The translations under genes were made by a program, and so were the position numbers. A stretch of 64,000 nt of DNA from Pedobacter antarcticus. Its GTDB lineage: Bacteria; Bacteroidota; Bacteroidia; Sphingobacteriales; Sphingobacteriaceae. Positions 27,197 through 38,700 of this stretch are shown piece after piece. The DNA is taken from the NCBI RefSeq assembly GCF_900112985.1, contig NZ_FONS01000006.1, positions 62,001-126,000 of the forward strand, given 5' to 3'. The notes beneath the pieces are model-generated. The model ran no database searches and was not told the DNA's origin. It was given only the letters and a program-made list of their open reading frames with translations. Positions within the stretch are counted from its first letter, which is position 1. Every line of letters begins with the position of its first letter.

Positions 27197-27438
27197 CTAA
27201 ATAATTCCTTCTATTGGTTCAGGGTCAATTCAACATCTGTCGAAATTTATAATGCAGATATTACCGGTTCGGAATTGGTAGGTACTAAAAACACGTATTC
27301 CTACAAAATTAATTTAAGTTACATCAACGCAGATAGTTTTGAAATCACCTACCCGAATTCACAAGTGGAGTAGGTTTTACAAGCAATGGCATCAATAAGA
27401 TAAAGTACGACACTAATGACTATGAAAGAGTAAAATAA
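27197..27438 (+). pseudogene. Frameshifted gene remnant
   Basis: One frame (27197-27373) reads FYWFRVNSTSVEIYNADITG, then LVGTKNTYSYKINLSYINAD and SFEITYPNSQVE before a stop. The next frame continues SGVGFTSNGINKIKYDTNDY and ends at 27438. The two pieces join naturally if a single base is lost or gained near 27365, so this is the C-terminus of a dead gene. The family is not recognised. It has no start codon. Confidence 0.5.
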
Positions 27439-27822
27439 TTAATCTCATTAGCGAAGCACAAGAATATATCACCACAACGTGCAGGACGGGAATTAAAAGC
27501 GATTGGCGCACGCGTAAGAACGATCCGTGAGAATCAGGAATTAAGCCAAGAGGAATTTGGTGAAGTTTTAAATGTAAATAAAAAAACCATATCCCTGCTT
27601 GAAAACGGACACAGAAAGCCTGGTCAAAACGTATTGTCAATTCTTTCCAATAAATACCAAGTAAACCTGGATTGGGTTAACAGTGGTGCGGGCGACAAAT
27701 ACCGCACTAAGGAGGTTAATCCAAAAACTGTAGATAATTTGTACGCGAAGATTTCATTAATGGAGATGGAACTTGCGGAAATTCGCGAGAAGATGAAGCA
27801 AATAATCGACCAGGTGAAATAG
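27439..27822 (+). pseudogene. XRE-family HTH regulator lacking a start codon
   Basis: The reading frame is open from just after the TAA at 27436-27438 to the stop at 27822. It encodes LKAIGARVRTIRENQELSQE, EFGEVLNVNKKTISLLENGH and LSNKYQVNLDWVNSGAGDKY, a complete Cro/CI-type HTH followed by a short coiled tail (LYAKISLMEMELAEIREKMK). There is no in-frame ATG, GTG or TTG before the HTH. The only usual start, TTG at 27634, would delete nearly all of it. It is thus probably 5'-truncated, or starts at a rare codon such as ATA or ATT. Similar proteins are common prophage and mobile-element regulators. Confidence 0.65.
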
Positions 27823-27863
27823 TTTACCCACTAATCATACACCTAATTGACACCGTAAATTAA

Positions 27864-27898
27864 AAAACCGCTTAACTCATTGAAAGTTAAGCGGTTTT
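27864..27898 (-). terminator. Terminator of tRNA-Leu(CAG)
   Basis: Perfect 14-bp arms AAAACCGCTTAACT / AGTTAAGCGGTTTT, loop of 7. On the minus strand the stem ends in a T tract that continues into 27862-27863. Confidence 0.85.
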
Positions 27899-27910
27899 AA
27901 GTACCGGATG

Positions 27911-27994
27911 TGCCCGAAGAGAGACTCGAACTCTCAAGGATCTTACTCCAACGGCTTCTGAGACCGCAACGTTTACCAATTTCGCCATCCGGGC
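27911..27994 (-). tRNA. tRNA-Leu (anticodon CAG)
   Basis: Read on the minus strand from 27994: acceptor GCCCGGA pairs with TTCGGGC, discriminator A (27911). The D-arm has GGCGAAATTGGTAAACG. The anticodon stem GCGGT/GCCGT holds the loop CTCAGAA, so the anticodon is CAG. A long variable arm (class II) and a T-arm with GTTCGAGTC complete it. 84 nt, no CCA encoded. Confidence 0.95.
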
Positions 27995-28184
27995 ATTGTC
28001 ACAAAAAGCATTTGCTTTCTGTGGCCACAAATGTAGCATTAATTCTTAAACACCGATAAAAAATTATAAAAAAAATGCGTCTGGATGTGTATACAGTGGG
28101 ATTTCTACTGTTTACATTTTGATTATCTGACAGATATCTTATTCTAATACCTCCGTCATTTTAACAATTCAGGACTAATGAAAA

Positions 28185-28214
28185 TTGCAAAAAAAACAAA
28201 TTAGGCTACATTTG
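28185..28214 (+). promoter_or_regulatory. Bacteroidota-type promoter of the HAD gene
   Basis: TTG at 28185-28187, 19-base spacer, TACATTTG at 28207-28214 (fits TAnnTTTG). The ATG at 28221 lies 6 bases after the box, so the message would be nearly leaderless. Confidence 0.7.
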
Positions 28215-28220
28215 CGATCT

Positions 28221-28877
28221 ATGAATCAAAATTCGGCCGTCATTTTTGACATGGATGGCGTAATCTGCCATACCAATCCTTACCATTCTCTGGCGTTCAG
28301 AGAGTTTTTCCTGAAACGCGAACTTCAGCCTACTGATGAAGATTTTGCACAACACATGTTTGGAAAGAGCAATAGCTATATTCTCAGCCATTTTTTACAA
28401 AGACCTGTAACGGGTCAAGAACTTCTGGAACTGGAAGATGAGAAAGAAAGTCTTTTCCGCAAAATTTACGAGCCACATATCGATCCGATTGCCGGGATTG
28501 TTTCATTTATGGATGACCTTGCGGCCCATAATTTCAAGCTAGGTGTTGCGACCTCTGCTCCTTACGCAAACCTGGAACTGATCCTGTCAAAAGTCGAAAT
28601 CAGAGCTAAAATGGGATCTATACTTTCAAGCGAGGATGTGAAAAAACATAAGCCTGATCCGGAAGTATACTTGCTTTCAGCAAAAAACCTGAATGTAGAC
28701 CCTGAAAACTGTATTGTTTTTGAAGATTCATTTTCTGGTGTTTCGGCTGCACTGAATGCGGGTATGAAAGTTGTTGGTGTATTGACTTCGCATACACGGG
28801 AAGAACTACCTCCCTGCCAGCTTTATATCAAAGATTATTCTGCTTTAAAGGCAAGCGACATCATCGCAATTTTATAA
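28221..28877 (+). CDS. HAD-superfamily hydrolase (beta-phosphoglucomutase-like)
   Basis: I choose ATG 28221 because it lies directly behind the promoter; the result is a 218-residue protein. Motif I is VIFDMDGVICHTNP (nucleophile Asp and general acid Asp). A four-helix cap follows (SLAFREFFLKRELQPTDEDF). Motif II is VATSAPYANLELIL, motif III HKPDPEVYLLSAKNL and motif IV IVFEDSFSGVSAALNAG. This is the subfamily I layout of beta-phosphoglucomutases and sugar-phosphate phosphatases. The DxD pair fits both. It precedes a GH97 glycosidase gene by 212 bases, so a role in sugar-phosphate handling is possible, but the two have separate promoters. Confidence 0.9.
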   Translation: MNQNSAVIFDMDGVICHTNPYHSLAFREFFLKRELQPTDEDFAQHMFGKSNSYILSHFLQRPVTGQELLELEDEKESLFRKIYEPHIDPIAGIVSFMDDLAAHNFKLGVATSAPYANLELILSKVEIRAKMGSILSSEDVKKHKPDPEVYLLSAKNLNVDPENCIVFEDSFSGVSAALNAGMKVVGVLTSHTREELPPCQLYIKDYSALKASDIIAIL

Positions 28878-29014
28878 TCATTCTGTAGAAAAAACAAGCC
28901 TTACCGGCATAAAAAAAGCAAATAATACTACTGGAATATGCTCCAAATCCAGGCGAATATAATGAGTCATTTTTAGAAATAATTCATCATATTTGCCTGC
29001 GTCTATAAAATTAG

Positions 29015-31231
<2,217 letters not shown>

Positions 31232-31274
31232 GCCTTGCAAATTTCTATATTGTCGTAGCTAAACAGCTACATAC

Positions 31275-32312
31275 ATGAACCGTAAATACTTCCTCTCTTC
31301 TTTACTCACTGCAGGTGCTGCATTAACCAGTATGGGAAGCTGGGCGACTCCAGTTTCGCCGACTATAAACAGCTCGCTTAAAGTGCCGCCATTTCTAAAA
31401 CCTGGCGACACAATCGGTATTTGCAGTCCTTCGGGGTTTATCAGTTTAGCAGATATTGCTCCGGCAGTTCAGTTAATGGAGAGCTGGGGTTATCGTGTTC
31501 TTATAGGCTCCAGCCCCGGACAACAGGATTTTATTTACGGTGGTACGGATTTACAAAGAGCTAAAGACCTGCAACAAATGCTGGATGATCCGGAGGTCAA
31601 AGCTATTATGTGTGCAAGAGGTGGTTACGGCGTTGTCAGGATTATAGACCAGCTTGATTTCAGTGGTTTTAAAAAGAAGCCGAAATGGATTATCGGTTTT
31701 AGTGATATCACCGTATTGCACTGCCATATCAGCCGCAATTTTAACATCGCCACCCTTCACTCTAAAATGTGTAATAGTTTCCCTAAAGACTGGACGAAGG
31801 CAGAGCCTGTTCAGATTGAAACCATCCTTTCGATAAGGCAGGCACTCGCAGGTGAAGAATCTGTCTTTAGCGCGCCCTTCAATCCGTTTAACCGCTTAGG
31901 AGTGGTTACCGCCGAACTTGTCGGCGGTAACCTTAGTATTATAGAAACACTTGCTGGTACAGCATCAGATCTGAAGACAAAAGGCAGAATCTTATTTATC
32001 GAAGATGTAGACGAATCTCTTTACAGGATTGACCGGATGCTCTGGAACCTGAAAAGGACCGGTAAACTGGACAATCTGGCCGGTTTGGTTGTCGGAGGTT
32101 TCAAATTAAAACCAGATGAGCCTGGTGAGGAATTTGGCCGGGATCTTTATGAAATTGTGAATAGTCAGGTGAAAGATTTCAACTATCCGGTATGTTATGA
32201 TTTCCCTGTTGGGCATCAGAAAAACAATTTCGCGCTAAAATGCGGAATGGTGCATAAACTGGAAGTCGGAGCGCAACATACTTTTTTAACGTCTGTTAGA
32301 ATTTCTGTTTAA
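31275..32312 (+). CDS. S66 peptidase, LD-carboxypeptidase
   Basis: A 345-residue protein with an export-type N-terminus (KYFLSSLLTAGAALTSMGSWA). S66 landmarks are LKPGDTIGICSPSG, the CARGGYGVVRIIDQLDF turn, IIGFSDITVLHC with nucleophile Ser143, VGGNLSIIETLAGT, FIEDVDESLYRIDRML with the Glu and GHQKNNFALKCG with the His of the Ser-Glu-His triad. S66 enzymes cut the L-Lys/mDAP-D-Ala bond of murein tetrapeptides (recycling) or process microcin-type compounds. An exported form would act in the periplasm. The stop codon overlaps that of the convergent miaE by two bases. Confidence 0.92.
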   Translation: MNRKYFLSSLLTAGAALTSMGSWATPVSPTINSSLKVPPFLKPGDTIGICSPSGFISLADIAPAVQLMESWGYRVLIGSSPGQQDFIYGGTDLQRAKDLQQMLDDPEVKAIMCARGGYGVVRIIDQLDFSGFKKKPKWIIGFSDITVLHCHISRNFNIATLHSKMCNSFPKDWTKAEPVQIETILSIRQALAGEESVFSAPFNPFNRLGVVTAELVGGNLSIIETLAGTASDLKTKGRILFIEDVDESLYRIDRMLWNLKRTGKLDNLAGLVVGGFKLKPDEPGEEFGRDLYEIVNSQVKDFNYPVCYDFPVGHQKNNFALKCGMVHKLEVGAQHTFLTSVRISV

Positions 32313-32890
32313 CCATGTATAGCCTCTTTTTTTCCAAAGCTCTGAATTAATTCCCCCTCGAATTCAAGCCATTCTTTCCATCTTTTATCGACATCTATAT
32401 CAATAGTATACTTCCGTGCAAAGTTTAGAAAAGTCGTGTAATGGCCTGCTTCGGAAATCATAAGATCATGATAAAATTTAGCAAGCTCCTGGTCTTTAAT
32501 ATTAAGTGACAACACACGGAAGCGCTCGCAACTTCTTGCCTCAATCATAGCAGCAAATAATAACCTGTCGATAAACGCGGCATTTCTGCTACCGTCTTTA
32601 CGGCTAAATTTAACCAGTCGACCAACATAATCGTCTTTACGTTCTCTGCCAAGCGTATATCCCCGTTTTTGGATAATATCAATAACCATTTGAAAATGCT
32701 GCATTTCTTCGATAGCAATCGCAGTTAGCTCTTCTACCAGATCCATGTGCTCTGAATTATTAGTAATCAGGGTAATGGCATTAGTCGCAGCTTTCTGTTC
32801 GCACCAGGCATGATCAGTTAGAATTTCTTCTAAATTTGACTCAGCTATATTTGCCCATCGCGGGTCTGTCAGTAATTTTAATCCAAGCAT
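32309..32890 (-). CDS. miaE: tRNA 2-methylthio-N6-isopentenyl-adenosine-37 hydroxylase
   Basis: I place the start at ATG 32890 (MLGLKLLTDPRWANIAESNL), giving 193 residues; an upstream start would need 28 extra residues across a promoter-like box. The protein is a ferritin-like diiron four-helix bundle. The iron ligands are the Glu/His sets in NLEEILTDHAWCEQKAATN, AIEEMQHFQMV, IEARSCERFRV and ISEAGHYTTF, in the MiaE order. It hydroxylates ms2i6A37 in tRNAs that read codons starting with U, the last step after MiaA and MiaB. TAATTTTG (minus strand, plus 32915-32922) fits the -7 box. Confidence 0.92.
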   Translation of the reverse strand: MLGLKLLTDPRWANIAESNLEEILTDHAWCEQKAATNAITLITNNSEHMDLVEELTAIAIEEMQHFQMVIDIIQKRGYTLGRERKDDYVGRLVKFSRKDGSRNAAFIDRLLFAAMIEARSCERFRVLSLNIKDQELAKFYHDLMISEAGHYTTFLNFARKYTIDIDVDKRWKEWLEFEGELIQSFGKKEAIHG

Positions 32891-32914
32891 CTTACAGGGG
32901 TAATTCTTTGCCCC

Positions 32915-32922
32915 CAAAATTA
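32915..32922 (-). promoter_or_regulatory. -7 box of miaE
   Basis: Minus-strand TAATTTTG matches TAnnTTTG, 24 bases before the chosen start. No clear -33 box. Confidence 0.45.
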
Positions 32923-32983
32923 GGAATAATCGCAGGGTTTTAAAATTGTAATTAAAAACACCTTCTTTGCACAAATTTATAAG

Positions 32984-34237
32984 ATGAAAAGTAAGAAAAT
33001 ATTGATCATTGGCCTGGTCTGGCCAGAACCGGATTCTTCTGCGGCAGGTACAAGAATAATCCAGTTGATCAAATTATTGCTTGCTGAAACCCACCAGTTG
33101 ATCTTCGCCTGTGCAGCCGGAAAAGGTCCATATAGCTTCGATCTGTCTGGCCTTGGAGTTACTGAACAGACAATAAGCCTTAACCATAGTAGCTTTGATG
33201 CATTCCTCCAGGAAATTAATCCGGAAATAGTGATTTACGACCGTTTCGTAACGGAAGAGCAGTACGGCTGGCGAATAGCTGAACATTGCCCGGACGCTAT
33301 TACCATTTTAGATACTGAAGATCTCCATGGTTTGCGTAAAGCCAGGCAACAGGCACATAAACACCAAAAAGATTTTAATCCAGACGCTGTATTCTCAGAT
33401 CCGGTGACCATAAGAGAGATATCTGCAATCATGCGATGTGATCTTTCACTTATTATTTCAGAAGCCGAAATGCTGCTTCTACTGGAAAAATTCCGTATAG
33501 ACCCTAGTCTGCTTTGTTATATACCTTTTCTGGAAGAACCTATTAAGCCAGCAGATATACTACAATGGAAAAAATATCAGGACCGGGAAGGTTTTATGTT
33601 TATAGGTAACTTTCTACATGAGCCAAACTGGAATACGGTTCAGGTTCTAAAAACGAAAATCTGGCCAGCATTGAGTAAAATACTTCCGGGGGTCGGCATG
33701 CATATTTATGGTGCTTACTGCAGTCAGAAAATAACCCAGCTACACAATGTAAAGGAGCGGTTTTACGTGCACGGACGTGCAGATGATTCGCTCGAAGCTA
33801 TCTCCATGCACCGCATTTTACTTGCCCCTATTCTTTTTGGTGCCGGCCTGAAAGGAAAACTCATACACGCGATGCGAACTGGCACACCTTCGGTAACGAC
33901 CACTATCGGTGCAGAAGGCATGCCGGGAGAACTGGAATGGAATGGTTTAGTAACCGATGATTTAGAAGAGTTTCCCCAATTTGCCGCCCAATTATATACC
34001 AATAAGGAGTTATGGACCCAATACCGTAATAATGGAATTGCCATAATAAATGAGCGGTTTGAAAAGACAAAATCCAGCAAAGCTTTTATTTCCATGCTTC
34101 ACAATATCTTAACGAATCTAGAGCAGCATAGAAAGCATAATTTCACAGGCAGAATTTTGAGATTCCAAACTATGAACAGCACAAAATATATGTCTTTATG
34201 GATTGAACAAAAAAATGCAGCAGATCAGTCCCGGTAA
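32984..34237 (+). CDS. Glycosyltransferase, GT4-like
   Basis: A 417-residue cytoplasmic protein. The N-terminal half begins KKILIIGLVWPEPDSSAAGT, with the Gly-rich loop of GT-B folds. The C-terminal half (FMFIGNFLHEPNWNTVQVLK, then MHIYGA, FYVHGRADDSLEAI and LLAPILFGAGLKGKLIHAM) matches the donor-binding domain of Glyco_trans_1_4; the usual ExxxxxxE is replaced around KLIHAMRTGTPSVTTTIGAEGM. It probably moves a nucleotide-activated sugar onto a surface polysaccharide or lipid, but it is not in a polysaccharide cluster. It is divergent from miaE, and its stop codon lies in the terminator. Confidence 0.88.
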   Translation: MKSKKILIIGLVWPEPDSSAAGTRIIQLIKLLLAETHQLIFACAAGKGPYSFDLSGLGVTEQTISLNHSSFDAFLQEINPEIVIYDRFVTEEQYGWRIAEHCPDAITILDTEDLHGLRKARQQAHKHQKDFNPDAVFSDPVTIREISAIMRCDLSLIISEAEMLLLLEKFRIDPSLLCYIPFLEEPIKPADILQWKKYQDREGFMFIGNFLHEPNWNTVQVLKTKIWPALSKILPGVGMHIYGAYCSQKITQLHNVKERFYVHGRADDSLEAISMHRILLAPILFGAGLKGKLIHAMRTGTPSVTTTIGAEGMPGELEWNGLVTDDLEEFPQFAAQLYTNKELWTQYRNNGIAIINERFEKTKSSKAFISMLHNILTNLEQHRKHNFTGRILRFQTMNSTKYMSLWIEQKNAADQSR

Positions 34238-34250
34238 TACCGGGACTGAT
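34224..34250. terminator. Bidirectional terminator overlapping a stop codon
   Basis: Perfect 12-bp arms ATCAGTCCCGGT / ACCGGGACTGAT around AAT. The glycosyltransferase TAA (34235-34237) is part of the stem-loop. It also ends the RND operon on the minus strand. Confidence 0.75.
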
Positions 34251-34254
34251 TGTT

Positions 34255-35649
34255 CTATCTCCATCCTCCGCCTAAAGCACGATATAAATTGACGACTGCA
34301 TGCAGTTTCTGACTTTTATCGTCAATGCTTTTCATTTCGGCACTAAGCAGGTTTTGTTCTGCCGCCAGCACATCAGTATAGTTCGTCTGCGGGCTGTTAT
34401 TTAACAACTCTTTATTGAACTCAACTGCTGTTTCTAACGCTTTTAGCTGCTTTGTACGCCCAATTTCTTTTTGTGAGGCAGCGTGGTAGGCTCCCAGTGC
34501 ATCTGACACTTCCTGGCTCGCACGCAAACAGATAAGCTGAAAATTATATACTGTCTGTTGTTGTCTGGACTGAGCCTTTGTCAGTTCCGCTTTATTAATT
34601 CCGCGATTAAGAATTGGCTGCGCCAGCCCGCCGGCGATATTACCAAATAAACCAGCATTGGTAAACCAGTTACTCAGACCAAAACTGGAGAACCCTCCAC
34701 CAGCTGTAATTCTCAATGCCGGATAAAAATTTGCTCTGGAGATATTTGTATTTTCAAATGCCTCCCTGAACTGATATTCAGCTTGCAGAACATCGGGCCT
34801 GTTGGCCAGTAACTGTGCTGGTACCCCTGGATTAAGGTCGTAATTCAATCGTTGGTCTGCCAGGACAGATCTTTTGATTTTTCCCGGCATACGTGCGAGT
34901 AGTATACTTAGCGCATGTTCTGTTACGCGAATCTTTTGTTCAATATCAGGGATGGCTAATTCCGCCTCATAATAATTTGCTTCACTTTGTACGACAGCAA
35001 CTCCATTCTGGATGGAATTTTCAAATAGAACCCGGATCGCTTCTGCATCAGCAGCCCTGTTTACAGCAGTTTTTCTGGTTACAGTCAATTGTTCATCCAA
35101 GGCTAGTAAGTCAAAGTAATGGTTTGCTATATCTGCGATCAGTTGTGTCTGAACAGCTCTCTTTCCAGCTTCGCTCGCTAGTAAACCAGCTACTGCGGAG
35201 CGTTTTGCACTACTTAATTTACCCCAGATATCCATTTCCCATATGGAGGAAATTCCAAGGTCATATTGTGTGGAATTTCTAAAAAACCCAAATCCTTGAG
35301 GAAAAGACAGACGGGACTGCCTTACACTCAGGTTTCCAGTGATTTCGGGTAAAAAAGCTGCCTTACTCATTTTCAGACCGGCTCTGGATTCTTCAATTCT
35401 TTCCAGCGCGATCTTCAGATTCAGATTTGCGTTTAAACCTGCATGAATTAAATCTTTCAATAAAGTATCTGCGAAAACCTCACTCCAATTAAGCTGGACC
35501 ATATTCAATGTATCATTTCCTCCAGGTGAGTGATACTGTCCCGTTAAAACTAGGTCTGGCTTTTTATAGGGTTTGGTTATTTTGCAGGAACTCCACAAAA
35601 TGGAAGAACAAAGAAATAACAAAGGAATTTTTATAGTATATAATTTCAT
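34255..35649 (-). CDS. RND efflux outer membrane lipoprotein (NodT/OprM family)
   Basis: A 464-residue TolC-family channel. The start has a lipoprotein signal ending LWSSC (anchor Cys22) followed by KITKPYKKPDLV. Two OEP repeats follow, with GISSIWEMDIWGKLSSAKRS, NRPDVLQAEYQFREAFENTN and NFYPALRITAGGGFSSFG, the usual NodT marks. It forms the outer channel of the tripartite pump encoded with it. It is the last gene of the operon, 82 bases after the pump gene, and is followed by the shared terminator. Confidence 0.93.
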   Translation of the reverse strand: MKLYTIKIPLLFLCSSILWSSCKITKPYKKPDLVLTGQYHSPGGNDTLNMVQLNWSEVFADTLLKDLIHAGLNANLNLKIALERIEESRAGLKMSKAAFLPEITGNLSVRQSRLSFPQGFGFFRNSTQYDLGISSIWEMDIWGKLSSAKRSAVAGLLASEAGKRAVQTQLIADIANHYFDLLALDEQLTVTRKTAVNRAADAEAIRVLFENSIQNGVAVVQSEANYYEAELAIPDIEQKIRVTEHALSILLARMPGKIKRSVLADQRLNYDLNPGVPAQLLANRPDVLQAEYQFREAFENTNISRANFYPALRITAGGGFSSFGLSNWFTNAGLFGNIAGGLAQPILNRGINKAELTKAQSRQQQTVYNFQLICLRASQEVSDALGAYHAASQKEIGRTKQLKALETAVEFNKELLNNSPQTNYTDVLAAEQNLLSAEMKSIDDKSQKLHAVVNLYRALGGGWR

Positions 35650-35731
35650 TTTGATTTTGTTTTTAGAGATGCTCCCCGGCCTGCAACAGCTTTAACAGGC
35701 TGAATTACAATAAGACCGGGAAACAAATGAG

Positions 35732-38700
35732 TTAAAGAAGCGGATCCTGAAGAACCCGGGGTTCATGTGCCGGTTTGTCGACACCAAACAGTTTCTCTTG
35801 AATCGACTGGAATACGATGAACAAAACCGGGATCACAAACACACCGAAAAGTGTACCTATCAGCATTCCGCCGATTGCAGCAGTTCCAATTGACTTATTA
35901 CTTAAAGCACCGGCTCCTGTACTAAGCATGAGCGGCAAGAGCCCGAATATGAAAGCGAAAGAAGTCATCAGGATAGGTCTTAACCTGGCCCTTGCACCCA
36001 GAATTGCAGACTGTACCAGACTCCGCCCGCTCAAACGATGCATTAATGAGAATTCTACAATCAGAATTGCATTTTTGGCGAGTAGTCCAATTAACATGAT
36101 CAGGCTTATCTGTAGAAAAATATTATTATCGACACCAAATATATTAGCGAAAATAAAGGCACCAGCCAAACCTACAGGTAGCGACAGCAACACTGAAAAG
36201 GGTAAAATATAACTTTTGTATTGTGCACTTAACAGGAAATAAATGAATAGTAAACAGAGTGCAAAAATCAGTACCGTCTGACTCCCGCTGGAGAGCTCCT
36301 CCCTCGTTAAACCGGAAAATTCATAAGTGTAACCCCGGTCCAGAGTCTCAGCAGCTACTTCTTCCAGCGCTCTGATTGCATCTCCGGAGCTATATCCTTC
36401 ATTGGGGCTACCAGTTACCGTAGTTGAATTAAACAGGTTGAATCTAGTTATAAATTCCGGGCCGTAAGTTTTAGTTAGCGTCACTAATTCGGAAACCGGC
36501 ATCATTCCGTCTGCAGATCTGACGAAGATTTTATTCAGCGTCTGCTCATCACCGATTAAATCAGGTTGACTTTGGACCATCACCCGGTATTGTTTTCCGA
36601 ACTTATTAAAATCAGAAGCATAAATACCCCCAAAATATCCCTGAAGTGTATTTAATACCATATTAACACTCACTCCAGCATCTTTACATTTAGCGACATT
36701 CACGTTCACCTGGTATTCAGGAAATCCTATGTTGAAGGGATTAGTGGCATACATAATTTCCGGCCGCTGATTCACGGCTGTCATGAATTTATCTATCGAA
36801 CTGGAGAAGGCCTGGTAATCGCCGCCTGTACGATCTTGCAGCTGCATTTCAAATCCATTACTATTCCCAAATCCTTGCAGTGTCGGAGCAGCAAAAAATA
36901 TAAGTTTAGCCCCTTTTATATGCGCTGTTTTAGCGAACAGCTGACCGACTACAGAATTGATATCCTGTCCTTTATCCATTCTTTCATTCCAAGGTTTTAA
37001 TCTGATAAAAAGTGCACCGTATGATCCACCAAAACCATTGAAGAGATCCATACCTGATAAATTGGAAGAAAGTTCAACTTCTGGAATACTCCGGACAATA
37101 CTGTCAACTTCTTTGGAAATCTCGACGGTACGTTCCAGTGTAGCAGCAGGTGGAAGTACAATGTTGCCGTAAATACCACCACCGTCTTCATTAGGTACAA
37201 AACCTGTGGGCGTACTTTTCATCAGACCATAGAATATCAGTGAAAAGGCCAAAATACCTGCCGCTGAAATCCATTTTCTGCGGACCAGAAATTTAACTGC
37301 ATGAATATATTTGAAAGTGACAACCTCAAAAGCAGTATTAAAGCCTGTAAAAAATCTAGGCAGAAAGCCTTTCGGCTGATGATTCTCTCCAGGTTGATGC
37401 GGCTTAAGCAGAATCGCACAAAGTGCCGGACTGAGCGTTAAAGCATTGATAGCAGAAATTACAATTGCTACGGCCAGCGTCAAACCAAATTGCTTGTAAA
37501 AGACTCCGGCCGATCCGGTAATAAAAGTAACGGGCAAAAACACAGCCGACATAATCAATGTAATCGAAATAATAGCACCGCTGATCTCACTCATCGCATG
37601 TATAGTAGCTTTCTTAGCTGACTTCGCCCCCTGGTCAAGTTTAGCATGAACCGCTTCGACCACAACAATCGCATCATCGACAACAATGCCTATGGCTAGA
37701 ACCAATGCAAAAAGCGTGAGTAGATTGATTGTAAAGCCAAATAATTTCAGAAAAAAGAACGTACCGATAATAGAGACCGGAACCGCAATTGCGGGAATTA
37801 AAGTAGATCTGAAATCCTGCAGAAAAATAAAGACTACTATAAAAACTAGTATAAACGCCTCTATAATCGTGTGGACAACTTTTTCTATGGAAGCATCTAA
37901 AAAGTCATTCGCATTTAAAAACGTACTATATTTAATTCCTGGAGGGAAATCTTTAGAGGCGTCTTTAAGTATTTTTTCACAAGAAATAATCAACTCTCTC
38001 GCATTTGATCCTGATGTCTGACTGATTTCACCGCCAGAGGAAACTTTACCATTCGTTACCAGTGATGTCGTATAATCCAACGCCCCAAATTCGATATCTG
38101 CAACGTCTTTTAATCTAAGTAAACTACCTTTTCTGTCACTTCGCAGAATAATCTGCTCGAATTCTGTGACTTCATCTAACCTGCCTGTATATTTTAAAGT
38201 GTATTGAACAGATTGTTTGCTATTCTCACCGATTTTACCCGGAGCTGCCTCTATATTCTGTTCCTTTAAGGCATCAACGATGTCATCTGGCACCAGGCCG
38301 TGGTTAGCCATTGCATCTGGCTTAAGCCAGATCCGCATAGAATATTCTCGCATTCCATAGATTTCAGCACCACCGACTCCCTCAACTCTTTTCATTTGAG
38401 GGATGATGTTAATCCTCAGATAATTGTCTAGAAATTTTTGATCATATTTACCACTTTCATCGTAAAATAAGAAACTAAATGCAGTACTGCTCAGCTTTTT
38501 ACTGGTCGTGATACCAGCTTTGATCACATCTGCCGGCAACTGGCTGGTCGCCTTATTGACACGGTTTTGAACATTGACTGCAGCAAGATCAGGATTAGTT
38601 CCCTGCTTAAAAAAGATAGTAATAACAGCGCTTCCGTTATTACTTGATTTGGAAGTCATGTAGGTCATGTCTTCCACACCATTAATTTGTTCTTCCAGAG

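Noticed and set aside
35817..36212. 131-codon reading frame opposite the RND pump
   Set aside because: It lies fully inside the strongly conserved pump gene on the other strand and has no domain or promoter.
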